A DNA stretch of 64,000 bases from an uncultured Bacteroidales bacterium (GTDB lineage: Bacteria > Bacteroidota > Bacteroidia > Bacteroidales > Muribaculaceae), in the NCBI GenBank assembly GCA_947072905.1, contig CAMTKF010000006.1:1-64000 (forward strand). The letters are read 5' to 3'. Position numbers and translations under genes: made by a program. Under the pieces are notes generated by a model. That model did not search any database and had not been told where the DNA came from. It was given only the letters and a program-made list of their open reading frames with translations. This document shows positions 25,742 to 35,310 of the stretch, piece by piece (position 1 is the stretch's first letter; each line of letters starts with the position of its first letter).

Positions 25742-26073
25742 ATATGGACTGGAAAGACGCATTGGCAGGTCTGCTGCCCGACGACTACACCCCCGCTGAT
25801 GAAAGCACCCCGGCTGATGAAACTGCTGCAAAGCCCTGCAACGACCGCCTGCACGTGATCCTCGACCGCAAGGGCCGCAAGGGCAAGACTGCTACCATAA
25901 TCAGCGGTTTCACCATAGCCGACGAGCAGGTGGAGGAGCTGGCAGCCACGCTAAAACGCCGGCTCGGCACCGGCGGCTCGGCACGCGGCGGCGAGATACT
26001 CATTCAGGGCGACCGCGCCGACGATGTTCTCAAAGCCCTTACTGACCTCGGCTATAAAGCTGTGAAAAATTGA
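25738..26073 (+). CDS. SUI1/YciH-family translation factor
   Basis: A 111-residue protein with a C-terminal eIF1/SUI1 domain: DRKGRKGKTATIISGF, then LAATLKRRLGTGGSARGGEILIQGD, then LKALTDLGYKAVK. These match the conserved K-G..V..I.G, LK..CGTGG and GD.R..V...L...G pattern. The N-terminal 35 residues are acidic and probably disordered. Bacterial YciH proteins are thought to influence initiation fidelity or stress translation. It overlaps the upstream lipoprotein gene. Confidence 0.92.
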   Translation: MNMDWKDALAGLLPDDYTPADESTPADETAAKPCNDRLHVILDRKGRKGKTATIISGFTIADEQVEELAATLKRRLGTGGSARGGEILIQGDRADDVLKALTDLGYKAVKN

Positions 26074-26083
26074 ATAATTTTAT

Positions 26084-26091
26084 TATCTTTG
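26084..26091 (+). promoter_or_regulatory. -7 element of pgi
   Basis: TATCTTTG is placed 39 bp before the pgi start. No -33 element at standard spacing was found. Confidence 0.5.
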
Positions 26092-26130
26092 CAACTACAT
26101 ATTACGTAAATCATATTAACATAAATCATA

Positions 26131-27453
26131 ATGGACAAAATTCAGATTAATATCAAAGACGTCCTCAACACAGTAAGCATGACTGATATAGAGGCGCTCA
26201 AGAGCGAAGCCGATAACGGTCTCGCCAAACTGGTTGACGGCACAGGCCTTGGTTCAGATTTCCTCGGATGGGTAAAACTTCCCACTTCAACTCCCGAAAT
26301 TCTGCTTGACGACATCAATAACACAGCCAAGCATCTGCGCGACAATTGCGACGCAGTGGTGTGCATAGGCATCGGCGGCAGCTACCTCGGCGCCAAGGCT
26401 GTGGTTGAAGCTCTGGGTAACGCAATGGGCGAGACCAAGGGTCCCCGCATCCTCTTTGCCGGTCAGAACATCGGCGAAGACTATCTCTATGAACTTCAGG
26501 AATACCTTAAAGGCAAGCGCTTCGGTATCATCGTGATTTCAAAGAGCGGTACCACCACCGAGCCCGCCATCGCCTTCCGTCTGCTCAAAGAACAGCTCGA
26601 AAAGCAGGTAGGACGCGACGAAGCCGGCAAGCTCATCGTTGCCATCACCGATGCTCGCAAGGGCGCTCTGCGCACACTCTCTACCACCGAAGGCTACAAG
26701 ACCTACGTTATCGAAGACAACGTGGGCGGACGCTTCTCGGTACTTACTCCCGTAGGCTTACTGCCCATAGCAGTAGCCGGCTACGACATCAAGGCTCTCA
26801 TCAAGGGTGCCTGCGCTATGGAAGACGACACTCTCTCGGGCAAGGACAATTCGGCCCTGCTCTATGCCATGACCCGCAATGCCCTCTACCGCAGCGGCAA
26901 GAAAATCGAAATTCTCGTCAACTACAACCCCAAGCTCCACTTCTTTGGCGAATGGTGGAAGCAGCTCTACGGCGAGAGCGAAGGCAAGGACCACAAGGGT
27001 ATCTTCCCCGCTGCCGTTGACAATTCAACCGACCTCCACTCAATGGGTCAGTGGATTCAGGACGGCGAACGCACCATCTTCGAAACCGTAATTTCCGTTG
27101 CCCGTCAGCAGCATCAGGTTCTCATCCCCAAGGATGATGCAAACCTCGACGGCCTTAACTACCTCGCCGGCAAGCGTGTGGATGAAGTGAACAAGATGGC
27201 CGAACTCGGCACCCGTCTGGCTCACGTAGACGGTGGTGTTCCCAACCTGCACATCACCCTGCCCGCTCTCGAAGAACAGTATCTGGGCCAGCTCATCTAC
27301 TTCTTTGAAGCAGCATGCGGCATCAGCGGCTACATCCTCGGTGTGAATCCCTTCAACCAGCCCGGCGTTGAAGACTACAAGCGCAATATGTTTGCTCTGC
27401 TCGAAAAGCCCGGCTACGAAACCGAAACTGCCGCTATCAAGAATCGTCTCTGA
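26131..27453 (+). CDS. pgi: Glucose-6-phosphate isomerase
   Basis: A 440-residue isomerase of glycolysis, of the shorter form common in Bacteroidetes and Firmicutes. It has two SIS-type sugar-phosphate domains: [14 protein letters not shown] and [18 protein letters not shown] for phosphate binding, [17 protein letters not shown], the catalytic-type Glu in [12 protein letters not shown], and [10 protein letters not shown]. The C-terminal [16 protein letters not shown] carries the conserved Lys. The length is normal. It has its own -7 element and a terminator. Confidence 0.98.
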   Translation: MDKIQINIKDVLNTVSMTDIEALKSEADNGLAKLVDGTGLGSDFLGWVKLPTSTPEILLDDINNTAKHLRDNCDAVVCIGIGGSYLGAKAVVEALGNAMGETKGPRILFAGQNIGEDYLYELQEYLKGKRFGIIVISKSGTTTEPAIAFRLLKEQLEKQVGRDEAGKLIVAITDARKGALRTLSTTEGYKTYVIEDNVGGRFSVLTPVGLLPIAVAGYDIKALIKGACAMEDDTLSGKDNSALLYAMTRNALYRSGKKIEILVNYNPKLHFFGEWWKQLYGESEGKDHKGIFPAAVDNSTDLHSMGQWIQDGERTIFETVISVARQQHQVLIPKDDANLDGLNYLAGKRVDEVNKMAELGTRLAHVDGGVPNLHITLPALEEQYLGQLIYFFEAACGISGYILGVNPFNQPGVEDYKRNMFALLEKPGYETETAAIKNRL

Positions 27454-27473
27454 TAACTGAATTGACACTATAG

Positions 27474-27517
27474 GCGCGGTGATAGAGATGTACCATACGC
27501 TCTTCACCGCGCTTTTT
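27474..27517 (+). terminator. Terminator of pgi
   Basis: A 9-bp stem GCGCGGTGA / TCACCGCGC (27474-27482 and 27504-27512) followed by TTTTT. Confidence 0.85.
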
Positions 27518-27546
27518 ATCTGATTACATTTTCACTGATTTAGGTA

Positions 27547-28395
27547 ATGAGTTCAATCACCAACCTGCCCACAGCTCCGGGGCCTATAGGAGTATTTGAT
27601 TCGGGCTACGGAGGGCTAACCGTGCTCCGCGAGATAAGGCACGCACTGCCCGATGCCGACTTCATATATCTGGGCGACAACGCCCGTGCGCCATACGGCA
27701 CACGTTCTTTCGACCTCGTGTACCAATTCACTTTACAGGCCGTAAAACGCCTGTTTGCCGAGGGTTGCCATCTGGTAATCCTTGCCTGCAACACAGCCTC
27801 GGCCAAGGCTCTGCGCTCCATACAGCAGCGCGACCTGCCCGGCCTGGACCCCGACCGCAGGGTGCTCGGAGTTATCCGCCCCACGGTAGAAATACTCGGC
27901 AAGGTATCACACAGCGGCCATATAGGCATAGTAGGCACACCCGGCACGGTGGCCTCGCAATCTTACAACATGGAGATCGAAAAGCTGTATCCCGAATTCA
28001 AGACATTCACACACGCATGCCCCATGTGGGTGCCACTGGTGGAGTACCGCGAGGCCAATAGCCCCGGTGCCGACTACTTTGTAAAAAAAGATGTTGAGCA
28101 ACTGCTGGCTCAGTCTGCCGACATCGACACCATGATTCTGGGCTGCACACACTATCCCATGCTGCTCGACAAGATTAACAAATATGTGCCGGCCGGAATC
28201 AATGTGCTCAGCCAGGGCAAGATTGTGGCCGACTCGCTGGCCGATTATCTGCACAGGCATCCCGAGATGAACAAGAAAATAACCCGCGGTGCATCCACAC
28301 GGTTTCTAACCACCGAACGCGCCGACCGTTTTGCCTCGCTTGCCAACCTATTTCTTGGCGATGATATAGAGGCCACTCAGATTGTATTGGCTTGA
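27547..28395 (+). CDS. murI: Glutamate racemase
   Basis: A 282-residue racemase that makes D-glutamate for peptidoglycan. It has FDSGYGGLTVLREI (17-30) and LGDNARAPYGTRS, and the two catalytic Cys are Cys81 in LACNTAS and Cys200 in GCTHYP. The length is normal. It ends 8 bp from the convergent TPM-domain gene, with no room for a hairpin between them. Confidence 0.97.
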   Translation: MSSITNLPTAPGPIGVFDSGYGGLTVLREIRHALPDADFIYLGDNARAPYGTRSFDLVYQFTLQAVKRLFAEGCHLVILACNTASAKALRSIQQRDLPGLDPDRRVLGVIRPTVEILGKVSHSGHIGIVGTPGTVASQSYNMEIEKLYPEFKTFTHACPMWVPLVEYREANSPGADYFVKKDVEQLLAQSADIDTMILGCTHYPMLLDKINKYVPAGINVLSQGKIVADSLADYLHRHPEMNKKITRGASTRFLTTERADRFASLANLFLGDDIEATQIVLA

Positions 28396-28403
28396 TACAG
28401 CTG

Positions 28404-29687
28404 TTACCAGCCGCCGGTGGCACCACCGCCACCGGTAGAACCGCCGCCGAATCCTCCTCCCGAGAATCCGCCACCGCCAAAGCCCGAACCTCCGCGGCCC
28501 GAGCCGGCCATGCTGCCCAGGATGGCCGCTGTGGCCAGTGCATTGGCTGCCGATGATGCCGGAATGTCGTAAAAACGACCCTGACGGTTATGGCAATTGA
28601 GACATTCGTATTCCTTTACTCCCTTGCCAGGACGGTTTCCTATAGGCTGGGTAATAATGCGGTCGCGTACCAGACGCGCGGTGCGCGCATGACACTTGTC
28701 GCACTCCACAAACGGAGTCGCCGAAACCACGTAGGGTATTATATCGGTTTCGCCGCACGACGGGCACAGCCATACATCGTAGTCCACCGAGTTGATACGT
28801 TCTTCCAGATCCTGAGCCGGGGTCAGGTAATCATTATCGTGCACCTCGTCAACCTTATTCATCACCGTGCCGCAGTTGGGGCATTTGCGCCGGTGATTGC
28901 GCCATCGGTTAAGGCACAGCAGCAGAGGTATAGTCACTATCAGCGGTATGCCGAGGCCGGCAAATGTGAGAATCAGCATCACCGGCTTCCAGTTGATAAA
29001 ACGGCGATACTTGTCGAAATCGCTCTTATTGCGACATTCATACAGACTCACGGCAAACACCAGAAGAATCAACAAGCTTCCTATAGCCGATACCGACAGA
29101 TATATTGGAAAGAAATCTACATCCTCGCCATTGGCGGCATTGTCGGTATCTCTCTCTCCCGAGCGGAATTCCTCTGCTACATCGGGGTCTGATATTATGC
29201 GGCCTATTGCAGATACGGCGGCCAGCACACCGGCATCGTAGTTGCCTTGAGAAAACTCCGGAGCCATAATCTCGCGGATTATGCGCCCGCAAGTTATATC
29301 GGGCAGCGCACCTTCAAGGCCATAACCTGTGCGTATGGTTATGCGGCGCGTATCCTTTACAATGAGTATCAGCAGACCGTTGTCCTTGTCGTCCTTACCC
29401 ATGCCCCACAGGGTGAACAGCTCGGTGGCAAACTGCGAGGCGTCTGAGGGATCGTCAATATTGTCCACGGCCACAATCATAAGCTCCACAGTGAGTTGAG
29501 AGCGCATGCGGGCAAGCTCCGAGTTAAGCTGCGACACAGCCGCCGGCGACAGTATGCCATCGGGGTTGGCCACGAAGTCGCGGCGGTCGGCCCGGTGTAC
29601 ATCCGGCACCTCTGAGGGGGTATAGGTGGCGGCTCCGCAGGCAAATATGCCGGCTATCAGCAGCAATACAAGGAAAATCTTGCGCAT
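28404..29687 (-). CDS. TPM-domain membrane protein with Gly-rich tail
   Basis: A 427-residue protein: signal peptide (MRKIFLVLLLIAGIFACG), TPM domain (VANPDGILSPAAVSQLNSEL, MIVAVDNIDD, GKDDKDNGLLILIVKDTRRITIRTGYGLEG), two membrane segments near residues 200-220 and 245-265, a zinc-ribbon-like part with CPNCG, CPSCG and CDKCH pairs, and a C-terminal GGGGFSGGGFGGG tail. TPM proteins are membrane-linked, sometimes with phosphatase activity or a role in photosystem or respiratory repair; the function here is unknown. It ends the operon with the DUF4919 gene, 6 bp downstream of it. Confidence 0.88.
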   Translation of the reverse strand: MRKIFLVLLLIAGIFACGAATYTPSEVPDVHRADRRDFVANPDGILSPAAVSQLNSELARMRSQLTVELMIVAVDNIDDPSDASQFATELFTLWGMGKDDKDNGLLILIVKDTRRITIRTGYGLEGALPDITCGRIIREIMAPEFSQGNYDAGVLAAVSAIGRIISDPDVAEEFRSGERDTDNAANGEDVDFFPIYLSVSAIGSLLILLVFAVSLYECRNKSDFDKYRRFINWKPVMLILTFAGLGIPLIVTIPLLLCLNRWRNHRRKCPNCGTVMNKVDEVHDNDYLTPAQDLEERINSVDYDVWLCPSCGETDIIPYVVSATPFVECDKCHARTARLVRDRIITQPIGNRPGKGVKEYECLNCHNRQGRFYDIPASSAANALATAAILGSMAGSGRGGSGFGGGGFSGGGFGGGSTGGGGATGGW

Positions 29688-29693
29688 AAGCAG

Positions 29694-30410
29694 TTATCTT
29701 TCTGAAGGATGTTTGATATAGTACTGATTCAGAATCTCACGGATATTGAAGTAATATCCGGTGGGCGAGTTTGCCGTCTTGGGGTTCACAAGTATGTAAT
29801 CATAATACGGCTCCTGAAACTTGGCTTCCTTTACGGTGATACCCGAGAGGTTGAGAAAATCGTATTCATCCTGCGGATACACCACTATCCAGGCATTCTC
29901 GGGGTCGGCGCCTGTGCCCGACGATGCTATTACCAGCAGCAGATGGTTGAGCTTGTTCTGCCATATCTTGGCAAGGTCATACTTGCCGTTTTGCTCGTAC
30001 ACGAATATGCGGTTTGTGAGCTGACGCAGATTCACGGGATTGTCGGCAAGGGTCTCCATGGCAAAGTCGAGAATCTGCTTGCGCTCGGCTCTCGACCACT
30101 GCTTCTTGTTGAACAGAGGTGCCAGAGTGGCCATGGTTTCGGGATTACCCTGCTGACGATACGGATCGTAGTCTTCCTGGAAGAGTGTTCCGTAATAGAA
30201 ATACTGGAAATCCTCGTCGTTCATCACCGTATCGTTGGCCATGAACTTCTTGAGCAGAGTCGGATAGTAAAACTTGGAATTCTCATCAGTCGAGGCTGCC
30301 TGAATGGCAGCCAGATCGGGCTTATCGAGTGTTGTCTTTACGGCACGGCGTGCGGCGGCACTCGTGCATACCATCAGTATCAGTGTGAAAATCAGTGCAA
30401 TCTTTTTCAT
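29694..30410 (-). CDS. DUF4919 exported protein
   Basis: A 238-residue protein with a signal peptide (MKKIALIFTLILMVCTSAAA) and a helical body: FYYPTLLKKFMANDTVMNDEDFQYFYYG, then LAPLFNKKQWSRAERKQILDF, ending in FNIREILNQYY. The layout matches the DUF4919 family, seen mainly in Bacteroidetes, of unknown function. It overlaps the upstream small membrane-protein gene by 4 bp, so translation is coupled. Confidence 0.82.
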   Translation of the reverse strand: MKKIALIFTLILMVCTSAAARRAVKTTLDKPDLAAIQAASTDENSKFYYPTLLKKFMANDTVMNDEDFQYFYYGTLFQEDYDPYRQQGNPETMATLAPLFNKKQWSRAERKQILDFAMETLADNPVNLRQLTNRIFVYEQNGKYDLAKIWQNKLNHLLLVIASSGTGADPENAWIVVYPQDEYDFLNLSGITVKEAKFQEPYYDYILVNPKTANSPTGYYFNIREILNQYYIKHPSER

Positions 30411-30892
30411 AAGCTATTGAAGAGAGGTAATTGAGCTAATGTGATTATGGATATACAGAACGTAACGGCAGCCGGCAGAGCGATGTCGGCAAATATGGAG
30501 AGCGTCACCGATGTAGGTGCATTGATGCGCCCTGTGGGTGTGCGGCGGAAGGCTATGAAACCGAGAACGGCTCCTATAGCCGCGCCTATGATAAGCGACG
30601 CCATGGAGCCTGCGAGCACACCGAGCACACTGCCTGTGAGGGTACCTCCCACGATGTAACGGCGCAACGAAGGCAGTGGCGGCAGATATGCCAAATAGTT
30701 GATACCCGTGGCTATCAGCATGGCCACACCCCAGAACCACAGGGTGCCCGAGGTGAACAATCCCCAGCCGAAAGCCCACGCAAGAATCATCCCCACGAAG
30801 GCTACAGCCGATGACGGGAGCCTGTTGATGAACGCCAGCACCATGGCCGACAATACGATCACCACCGGCAATATGTAAGTGAAATTTTCCAT
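30407..30892 (-). CDS. Small integral membrane protein (DUF456-like)
   Basis: A 161-residue protein with four or five hydrophobic segments and a glycine-rich repeat, GGTLTGSVLGVLAGSMASLIIGAAIGAVLGFIAF, in the centre. The pattern resembles DUF456 membrane proteins; function unknown. The ATG at 30892 was preferred over 30940 because the first 16 codons of the longer form are not membrane-like. It is first of a three-gene operon with the DUF4919 and TPM genes. Confidence 0.7.
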   Translation of the reverse strand: MENFTYILPVVIVLSAMVLAFINRLPSSAVAFVGMILAWAFGWGLFTSGTLWFWGVAMLIATGINYLAYLPPLPSLRRYIVGGTLTGSVLGVLAGSMASLIIGAAIGAVLGFIAFRRTPTGRINAPTSVTLSIFADIALPAAVTFCISIITLAQLPLFNSL

Positions 30893-31022
30893 ATTTGAAA
30901 CGTTTTGATATGCAACTGCCGGTAAATCCGACAGCCGCATACACTACAAAGTTACAAAAAAAACACCACAGCCCCCTGTTTTGTCAGTTTGATTAAATAA
31001 AATTAAGAAAAAACAACACCAC

Positions 31023-31060
31023 CCCTCTCCACTCTCCACTCCAAACTCTCCACTCTCCAC
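31023..31060 (-). repeat. Purine-rich degenerate repeat after portal gene
   Basis: On the minus strand, starting 4 nt after the portal stop codon, the sequence reads GTGGAGAGTGGAGAGTTT and continues with further GGAG units. The first 18 positions differ by one base from the tract that follows the terminase gene at 5411-5458, in the same orientation relative to the gene. Confidence 0.65.
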
Positions 31061-31064
31061 TTAC

Positions 31065-32375
31065 TCACACAGTACTGCGGGCTTTTTGGTTTCGAGCCTC
31101 GGTGAAGCTGCTGAAGCTGTCGAGCAGATCGGTGAGTATGGTGGTTGAGTTGCGCACCCGTGCTTCGTATAGTGCAGCCCCGGTCGAGGCCGATATGTCC
31201 TGGCCGAGCAGGGCGTCGTTGATTCCCGATGTCTTGTCAAACAGCTGCATGTGCAGGTTGAGCATTTCGTAGGCCGGTGCGCCCGATTTTCCGCTGTCTA
31301 CCTGTTGCGGCAGCTGTGTGCCGTTGCCCGTCACGGGTATCACGGCACCCGGCAACGCCCACGACGATTCCACAGCCGAGAGGTTCATGCCGCGCGGCAG
31401 CTGATTGAGCGGATATATAAGTCCGCCCTTGGCCGAATGAGCCAGAATGGTATCGGTGAGCACGAGCAGGCGGTTGACATTGCGTTGCTGGTCTATGGCA
31501 TCCTCCACAAACGAATGAACCTCGCCGTCGACAAGCGGATAGAACTTCACCACAAAGGGGTGCGAACCGTGTCGGAAGTCTGAATTATACTCGTCGAGCA
31601 CGGTGCCGTCGGCGGTAATCCAGCAGCAATGCCACTTCATGTCCATGCGCAGCCGGTTGCGTACAGTAACCGGATTTTCTTTCAGACGCCATATTTCAAA
31701 AACCCTCAGTCGACCGGGCGCTGCAGGACCGAAGAAATCGCAGGTGCTCTCGTTGCTGAACCCGAGAATCTCGTCGGTAAAGAAGCCTGCACCGGCGGCA
31801 TCATCCACCATCTTCTTCAGTGCCATAGCCTTGGAGCGCGAGCCGCGGGCAAAGCGGTTGACAAGCTGCGGCCAGCTCATATCGTGCGACATTCCCACCA
31901 ACTCTATGTCGAGGGCACGCGGATCTGTGAATGTATTGCAGAAAAAGCGCGACGGATTCACATTGTCGACCCACACGGCATTGGCCCCACCACGGTTCTC
32001 GTCGGCCACACGCTGTATGGCGCAGCCCGATATCACATATTCTTCGAGCAGTCGCGCATCAAGTTCGGCAAGGCAATTGCGGGCATCGAGCGAGCCGGGA
32101 GTGCTGTCGTACAGCTGATTTTCAGATGCACGGTTGCGATATATTCCCACTATGGTCTTCACCATTCGTCGCAGCAGGTTGTTGGTGAGCGGACGGCGGC
32201 CCGTGCGCATTATTATCTCGCGTTCGGGAACCGAGCGGCCATTCTCATCGGTCATTGCATCTATCCATTGGTCGCCGAAGGTGTATCTAACCTGGCGGTT
32301 GCGACGAGCCCTCAGGCTCTCGGCCGCCTGCCATGCGCTGTATGCCTCGCGCAGAATTTCATAATCTTGTTTCAT
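31065..32375 (-). CDS. Phage-type portal protein
   Basis: A protein of 436 residues with portal hallmarks: an N-terminal helical part with RRPLTNNLLRRMVKTIVGIYRN, a wing region with the VSGCAIQRV and NPSRFFCN strands, and the stem and tail segment VEDAIDQQRNVNRLLVLTD, followed by KTSGINDALLGQ and STGAALYEARVRNS. This pattern is typical of P22-like portal subunits, through which DNA enters a capsid. At this length it may lack the long C-terminal barrel of large portals. The start at 32375 is favoured over 32402. No capsid, protease or tail gene is nearby; the flippase gene lies just upstream on the same strand. Confidence 0.88.
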   Translation of the reverse strand: MKQDYEILREAYSAWQAAESLRARRNRQVRYTFGDQWIDAMTDENGRSVPEREIIMRTGRRPLTNNLLRRMVKTIVGIYRNRASENQLYDSTPGSLDARNCLAELDARLLEEYVISGCAIQRVADENRGGANAVWVDNVNPSRFFCNTFTDPRALDIELVGMSHDMSWPQLVNRFARGSRSKAMALKKMVDDAAGAGFFTDEILGFSNESTCDFFGPAAPGRLRVFEIWRLKENPVTVRNRLRMDMKWHCCWITADGTVLDEYNSDFRHGSHPFVVKFYPLVDGEVHSFVEDAIDQQRNVNRLLVLTDTILAHSAKGGLIYPLNQLPRGMNLSAVESSWALPGAVIPVTGNGTQLPQQVDSGKSGAPAYEMLNLHMQLFDKTSGINDALLGQDISASTGAALYEARVRNSTTILTDLLDSFSSFTEARNQKARSTV

Positions 32376-32399
32376 AGTCAGTGTAATAAATAAACACTG

Positions 32400-32407
32400 C
32401 AAAGATA
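32400..32407 (-). promoter_or_regulatory. -7 element of the portal gene
   Basis: Minus-strand TATCTTTG sits 24 bp before the portal start codon, so the portal gene could be transcribed from its own host-type promoter. No -33 element is evident. Confidence 0.45.
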
Positions 32408-32446
32408 TGCCCCTGCGCGGGCAGACGTTTAAAAATTACGTAATCC

Positions 32447-33868
32447 TCACCGTATTTTAAGACGTTTTACCGTGATGGGAATGAGCCAGGGCAACAGAGC
32501 CACGAGGGGTGCCCACCAGCCCAACCACAACTTCAGCCCTACTGCGGCGCCCCATACAGCCACGGCCATGAGCAGGAGTGCAGGCAGCGACTTGGACAAT
32601 TCAAGGCTATAGCACTGACGGCACACCAGCAGTGTTACCAAGGAATGCACCACAAACTGGCCAACGATTGCCGCTCCTATACCGGCCATACCGCCTAAGT
32701 GCCATCCGGCTATACCCAGCACAAGCAGACTCGCACCCGACACGGCTTCGGTTAGTATATAGCGCACTGAGTCGCCGCGGGCCACAATGACCAGCGACAG
32801 ACACCACGACACCGCGCGGAAAAATGTCGATGCTATGGCTATGCCAATCAGCGGAATAACGGGCATGAACGATTGTGAATACAACAGGTTTACAATCAGC
32901 CTGTCAGCCGCGATGAATATCACCACTACCGGCATCAGAATCCACAGCGACATGGCTATCTCATGGCTCACCACCACCGAGGTGATGCGTCGGCGGCGTA
33001 TGGTGGCCGAAAGCCGCGGAAAGTATTCCATACATATCGCAGTGAACAGTATGCCCACGTAACTCTTTATAATGGTGGCACCGGCCTGAAATATACCTAC
33101 ACTCTCGATTGATGCGCACGAGTTGATGTACACCCTGAGCAGATAGTCGGCAGCCATGCCGGTCGCCACACCCAAGGTAAGCCCCGCTCCCAACCTTAGA
33201 TATGAGCCGAGAGCACGGCGCAGCTCTGCACGGCCGGGCACTACTGCCGGTTTTTCGAGATGCGGAATGAGCAGAAAAATCATGGCCGCCAACTGGTAGG
33301 CTATCAGCACCGGCACAATGGCCGCATAGCGCATGAAGTAGAACATGGGTATGGCAACCACAGTGGCGCATACCGAGCCGTACAACCCGGCCTTGGCAAG
33401 TTCTTTCAACCGGTCGAGCCCCTGCAATATGGCTGTGAGTGCGTTTGACAGCACGGCACAGAACACCGTTGGCGACAGCAGCGCGAATCCCCACGTATAA
33501 TCGTAGCTGCCGAATGTGAGCTTGCTCAGAAAAGGCGATGCTATCAACGTGGCTACAGATCCCGCAGTGCCAAATACAAACGAAACACGCTTTACCAAAT
33601 ACGTTGCGGCAGGTTTTTCTGCCGCAGAGGCTTTGGCAATCTCGGGCACGGCACATTGGTTTATGTCGAGCGAAGCAAGGAATTTGATAAGATCGAGAGT
33701 GGCATTGTACAGCGAGATTATGCCTACACCGGCCGTGCCTATCCATACGGCCACGAGCTTGGTGCGCACTACCGAGCATATCATGGTGATGAGCTGGATG
33801 CTGCCAAATATGCCAAGCGCCTTGACCACACGGGCCGACAGACGGGATTTCTGCGCTATTTTACCCAT
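32447..33868 (-). CDS. MOP-superfamily polysaccharide flippase (Wzx/O-antigen translocase-like)
   Basis: A 473-residue protein with about 12-14 hydrophobic segments. The N-terminus (RVVKALGIFGSIQLITMICSVVRTKLVAVWIGTAGVGIISLYNATLDL) is typical of Wzx O-antigen translocases in the MATE/MOP superfamily, which flip lipid-linked sugars across the inner membrane. It overlaps the EnvC-like gene by 13 bp and so ends a run with envelope genes. No glycosyltransferases are clustered with it, so the sugar substrate is unknown. Confidence 0.85.
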   Translation of the reverse strand: MGKIAQKSRLSARVVKALGIFGSIQLITMICSVVRTKLVAVWIGTAGVGIISLYNATLDLIKFLASLDINQCAVPEIAKASAAEKPAATYLVKRVSFVFGTAGSVATLIASPFLSKLTFGSYDYTWGFALLSPTVFCAVLSNALTAILQGLDRLKELAKAGLYGSVCATVVAIPMFYFMRYAAIVPVLIAYQLAAMIFLLIPHLEKPAVVPGRAELRRALGSYLRLGAGLTLGVATGMAADYLLRVYINSCASIESVGIFQAGATIIKSYVGILFTAICMEYFPRLSATIRRRRITSVVVSHEIAMSLWILMPVVVIFIAADRLIVNLLYSQSFMPVIPLIGIAIASTFFRAVSWCLSLVIVARGDSVRYILTEAVSGASLLVLGIAGWHLGGMAGIGAAIVGQFVVHSLVTLLVCRQCYSLELSKSLPALLLMAVAVWGAAVGLKLWLGWWAPLVALLPWLIPITVKRLKIR

Positions 33869-35310
33869 TCCACGGGATTGAGTTTTTGTTTCTCGTGACG
33901 TATTTCAAAATGCAGCGATGTACGCCCTCCGTCGTCGGGATCGCTGTACAATGAACCCAATGTCTGCCCGGACTTCACGCTCTGGCCCTTTTTCACTGCC
34001 AGTGCATCAATGCCTGCATACACCGTGAGGTATTCGCCGTGGCGCAATATTACCACGCTGTGATAACCGTCGAGACGGAAAATGGACGACACCACGCCGT
34101 CAAACACCGCACGTGTGGAGGTGCCGCGCGGCACTTCGATATCTATGCCCAGATTGTTCATCTTCACCTTGGCGAAGTCAGGGTGGTCATAAGTGCCGAA
34201 GTTGGAGGTGATGGTATAGCGGCCGGCTACCGGGAAGAGCAGCTTGCCCTTGTTGGCAGCGAATGAGCCGGACAGCTTGCGGTCGGCCGCGGCGCGTGCC
34301 GCAAATTCATTAGTGGCCTTGGGTGCTTGCTTCTTGGGCGTAGTCTCTTGTGCCTGAGCCGGCTTGGCAGGTTCGGGTTTGGTGGGCTTGGCCGGTTTTT
34401 CGGCCGGTTTTTTCTTGGTCTCTTTCTTTGCAGCAGCTGCCTGAGCCTTGGCCTCGGCATCCTTGCGTGCTTTTTCTTCGGCAAGACGTTTTTCCTCGGC
34501 ACGGCGCTTTTCCTCAGCCTCGCGTCGGGCTTTTTCCTCGGCAATACGACGGGCCTCGGCTTCGCGTATCTCCTGATCTATCACACGGTTGAGTTCCCGG
34601 TCGAGAGCGGCAGCCTGATCGCGTCGGCGGCGCAGTTCGCGTTGCAGGCTTTTGCTTTCCTTGCGCAGATCGGCCACAAGTACATCGGCCTTGGCTCGCT
34701 CCTTCTGCATGGAGTTCTGTGCGGTATTCAACGCGGCCAGCGACCGCGAGTGCGATGCCTTGAGCGAATCGAGGCTGTTGCGAGCCAGGGCAAGATTGTC
34801 GGTGGCGATTTTCACCTGACGGGCCTGGCGGGTTGAGGTTTTGGCAATTTCGCCAAGGTAACGCATGCGCCGCCATGCCTGACTGAACGACTTTGACGAG
34901 AAGATAAACGATATATCGTTCATGCTCTGCCTGCGGGCGCGCACGGTGCGCAAGGTATGCGCGTATGTATCCTTCAGCTTTTGCGAACGCTCGGTCAGCA
35001 CGGCAATAGAGTCGTTAAGGCGATTGATGCTTACGTTAACCGAGTCGATGCGCTGCTGAATGGCGCGTATGGTGTCGGCTCGCAGTTCTATATTGGCGTT
35101 CAGCAGGTTAAGACGATTGAGCTGACGCGATGTCTCCTTGTCGTTGGCCGAAATCTTATTCTTGGTACTGGAAATCTGCTGCTCGGTCTTCTGGCGGTCG
35201 CGACGCACTTCCTTTGAGGTACGGCGACGCCCGTCTATAGCCGGCGCAATAAGCAGAGCGAGGGCTACAGTGATAATGACAGCAATATGATTTCGACGGT
35301 TAAAGAACAT
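33856..35310 (-). CDS. EnvC-like murein hydrolase activator (degenerate M23 domain)
   Basis: A 484-residue exported protein: signal segment near residues 9-27, a long coiled coil (about 30-250, with RQKTEQQISSTKNKISANDK), an Ala/Lys/Glu/Pro-rich linker (about 250-345), and a C-terminal LytM/M23 domain. In the latter, the usual H-x-G-x-D is NNLGIDI and the usual H-x-H is SLHFEIR, so at least two zinc ligands are missing. It is therefore expected to activate amidases at the division site, as EnvC does, rather than cut peptidoglycan itself. Its start overlaps the DUF4292 stop by one base. Confidence 0.88.
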   Translation of the reverse strand: MFFNRRNHIAVIITVALALLIAPAIDGRRRTSKEVRRDRQKTEQQISSTKNKISANDKETSRQLNRLNLLNANIELRADTIRAIQQRIDSVNVSINRLNDSIAVLTERSQKLKDTYAHTLRTVRARRQSMNDISFIFSSKSFSQAWRRMRYLGEIAKTSTRQARQVKIATDNLALARNSLDSLKASHSRSLAALNTAQNSMQKERAKADVLVADLRKESKSLQRELRRRRDQAAALDRELNRVIDQEIREAEARRIAEEKARREAEEKRRAEEKRLAEEKARKDAEAKAQAAAAKKETKKKPAEKPAKPTKPEPAKPAQAQETTPKKQAPKATNEFAARAAADRKLSGSFAANKGKLLFPVAGRYTITSNFGTYDHPDFAKVKMNNLGIDIEVPRGTSTRAVFDGVVSSIFRLDGYHSVVILRHGEYLTVYAGIDALAVKKGQSVKSGQTLGSLYSDPDDGGRTSLHFEIRHEKQKLNPVEWVK

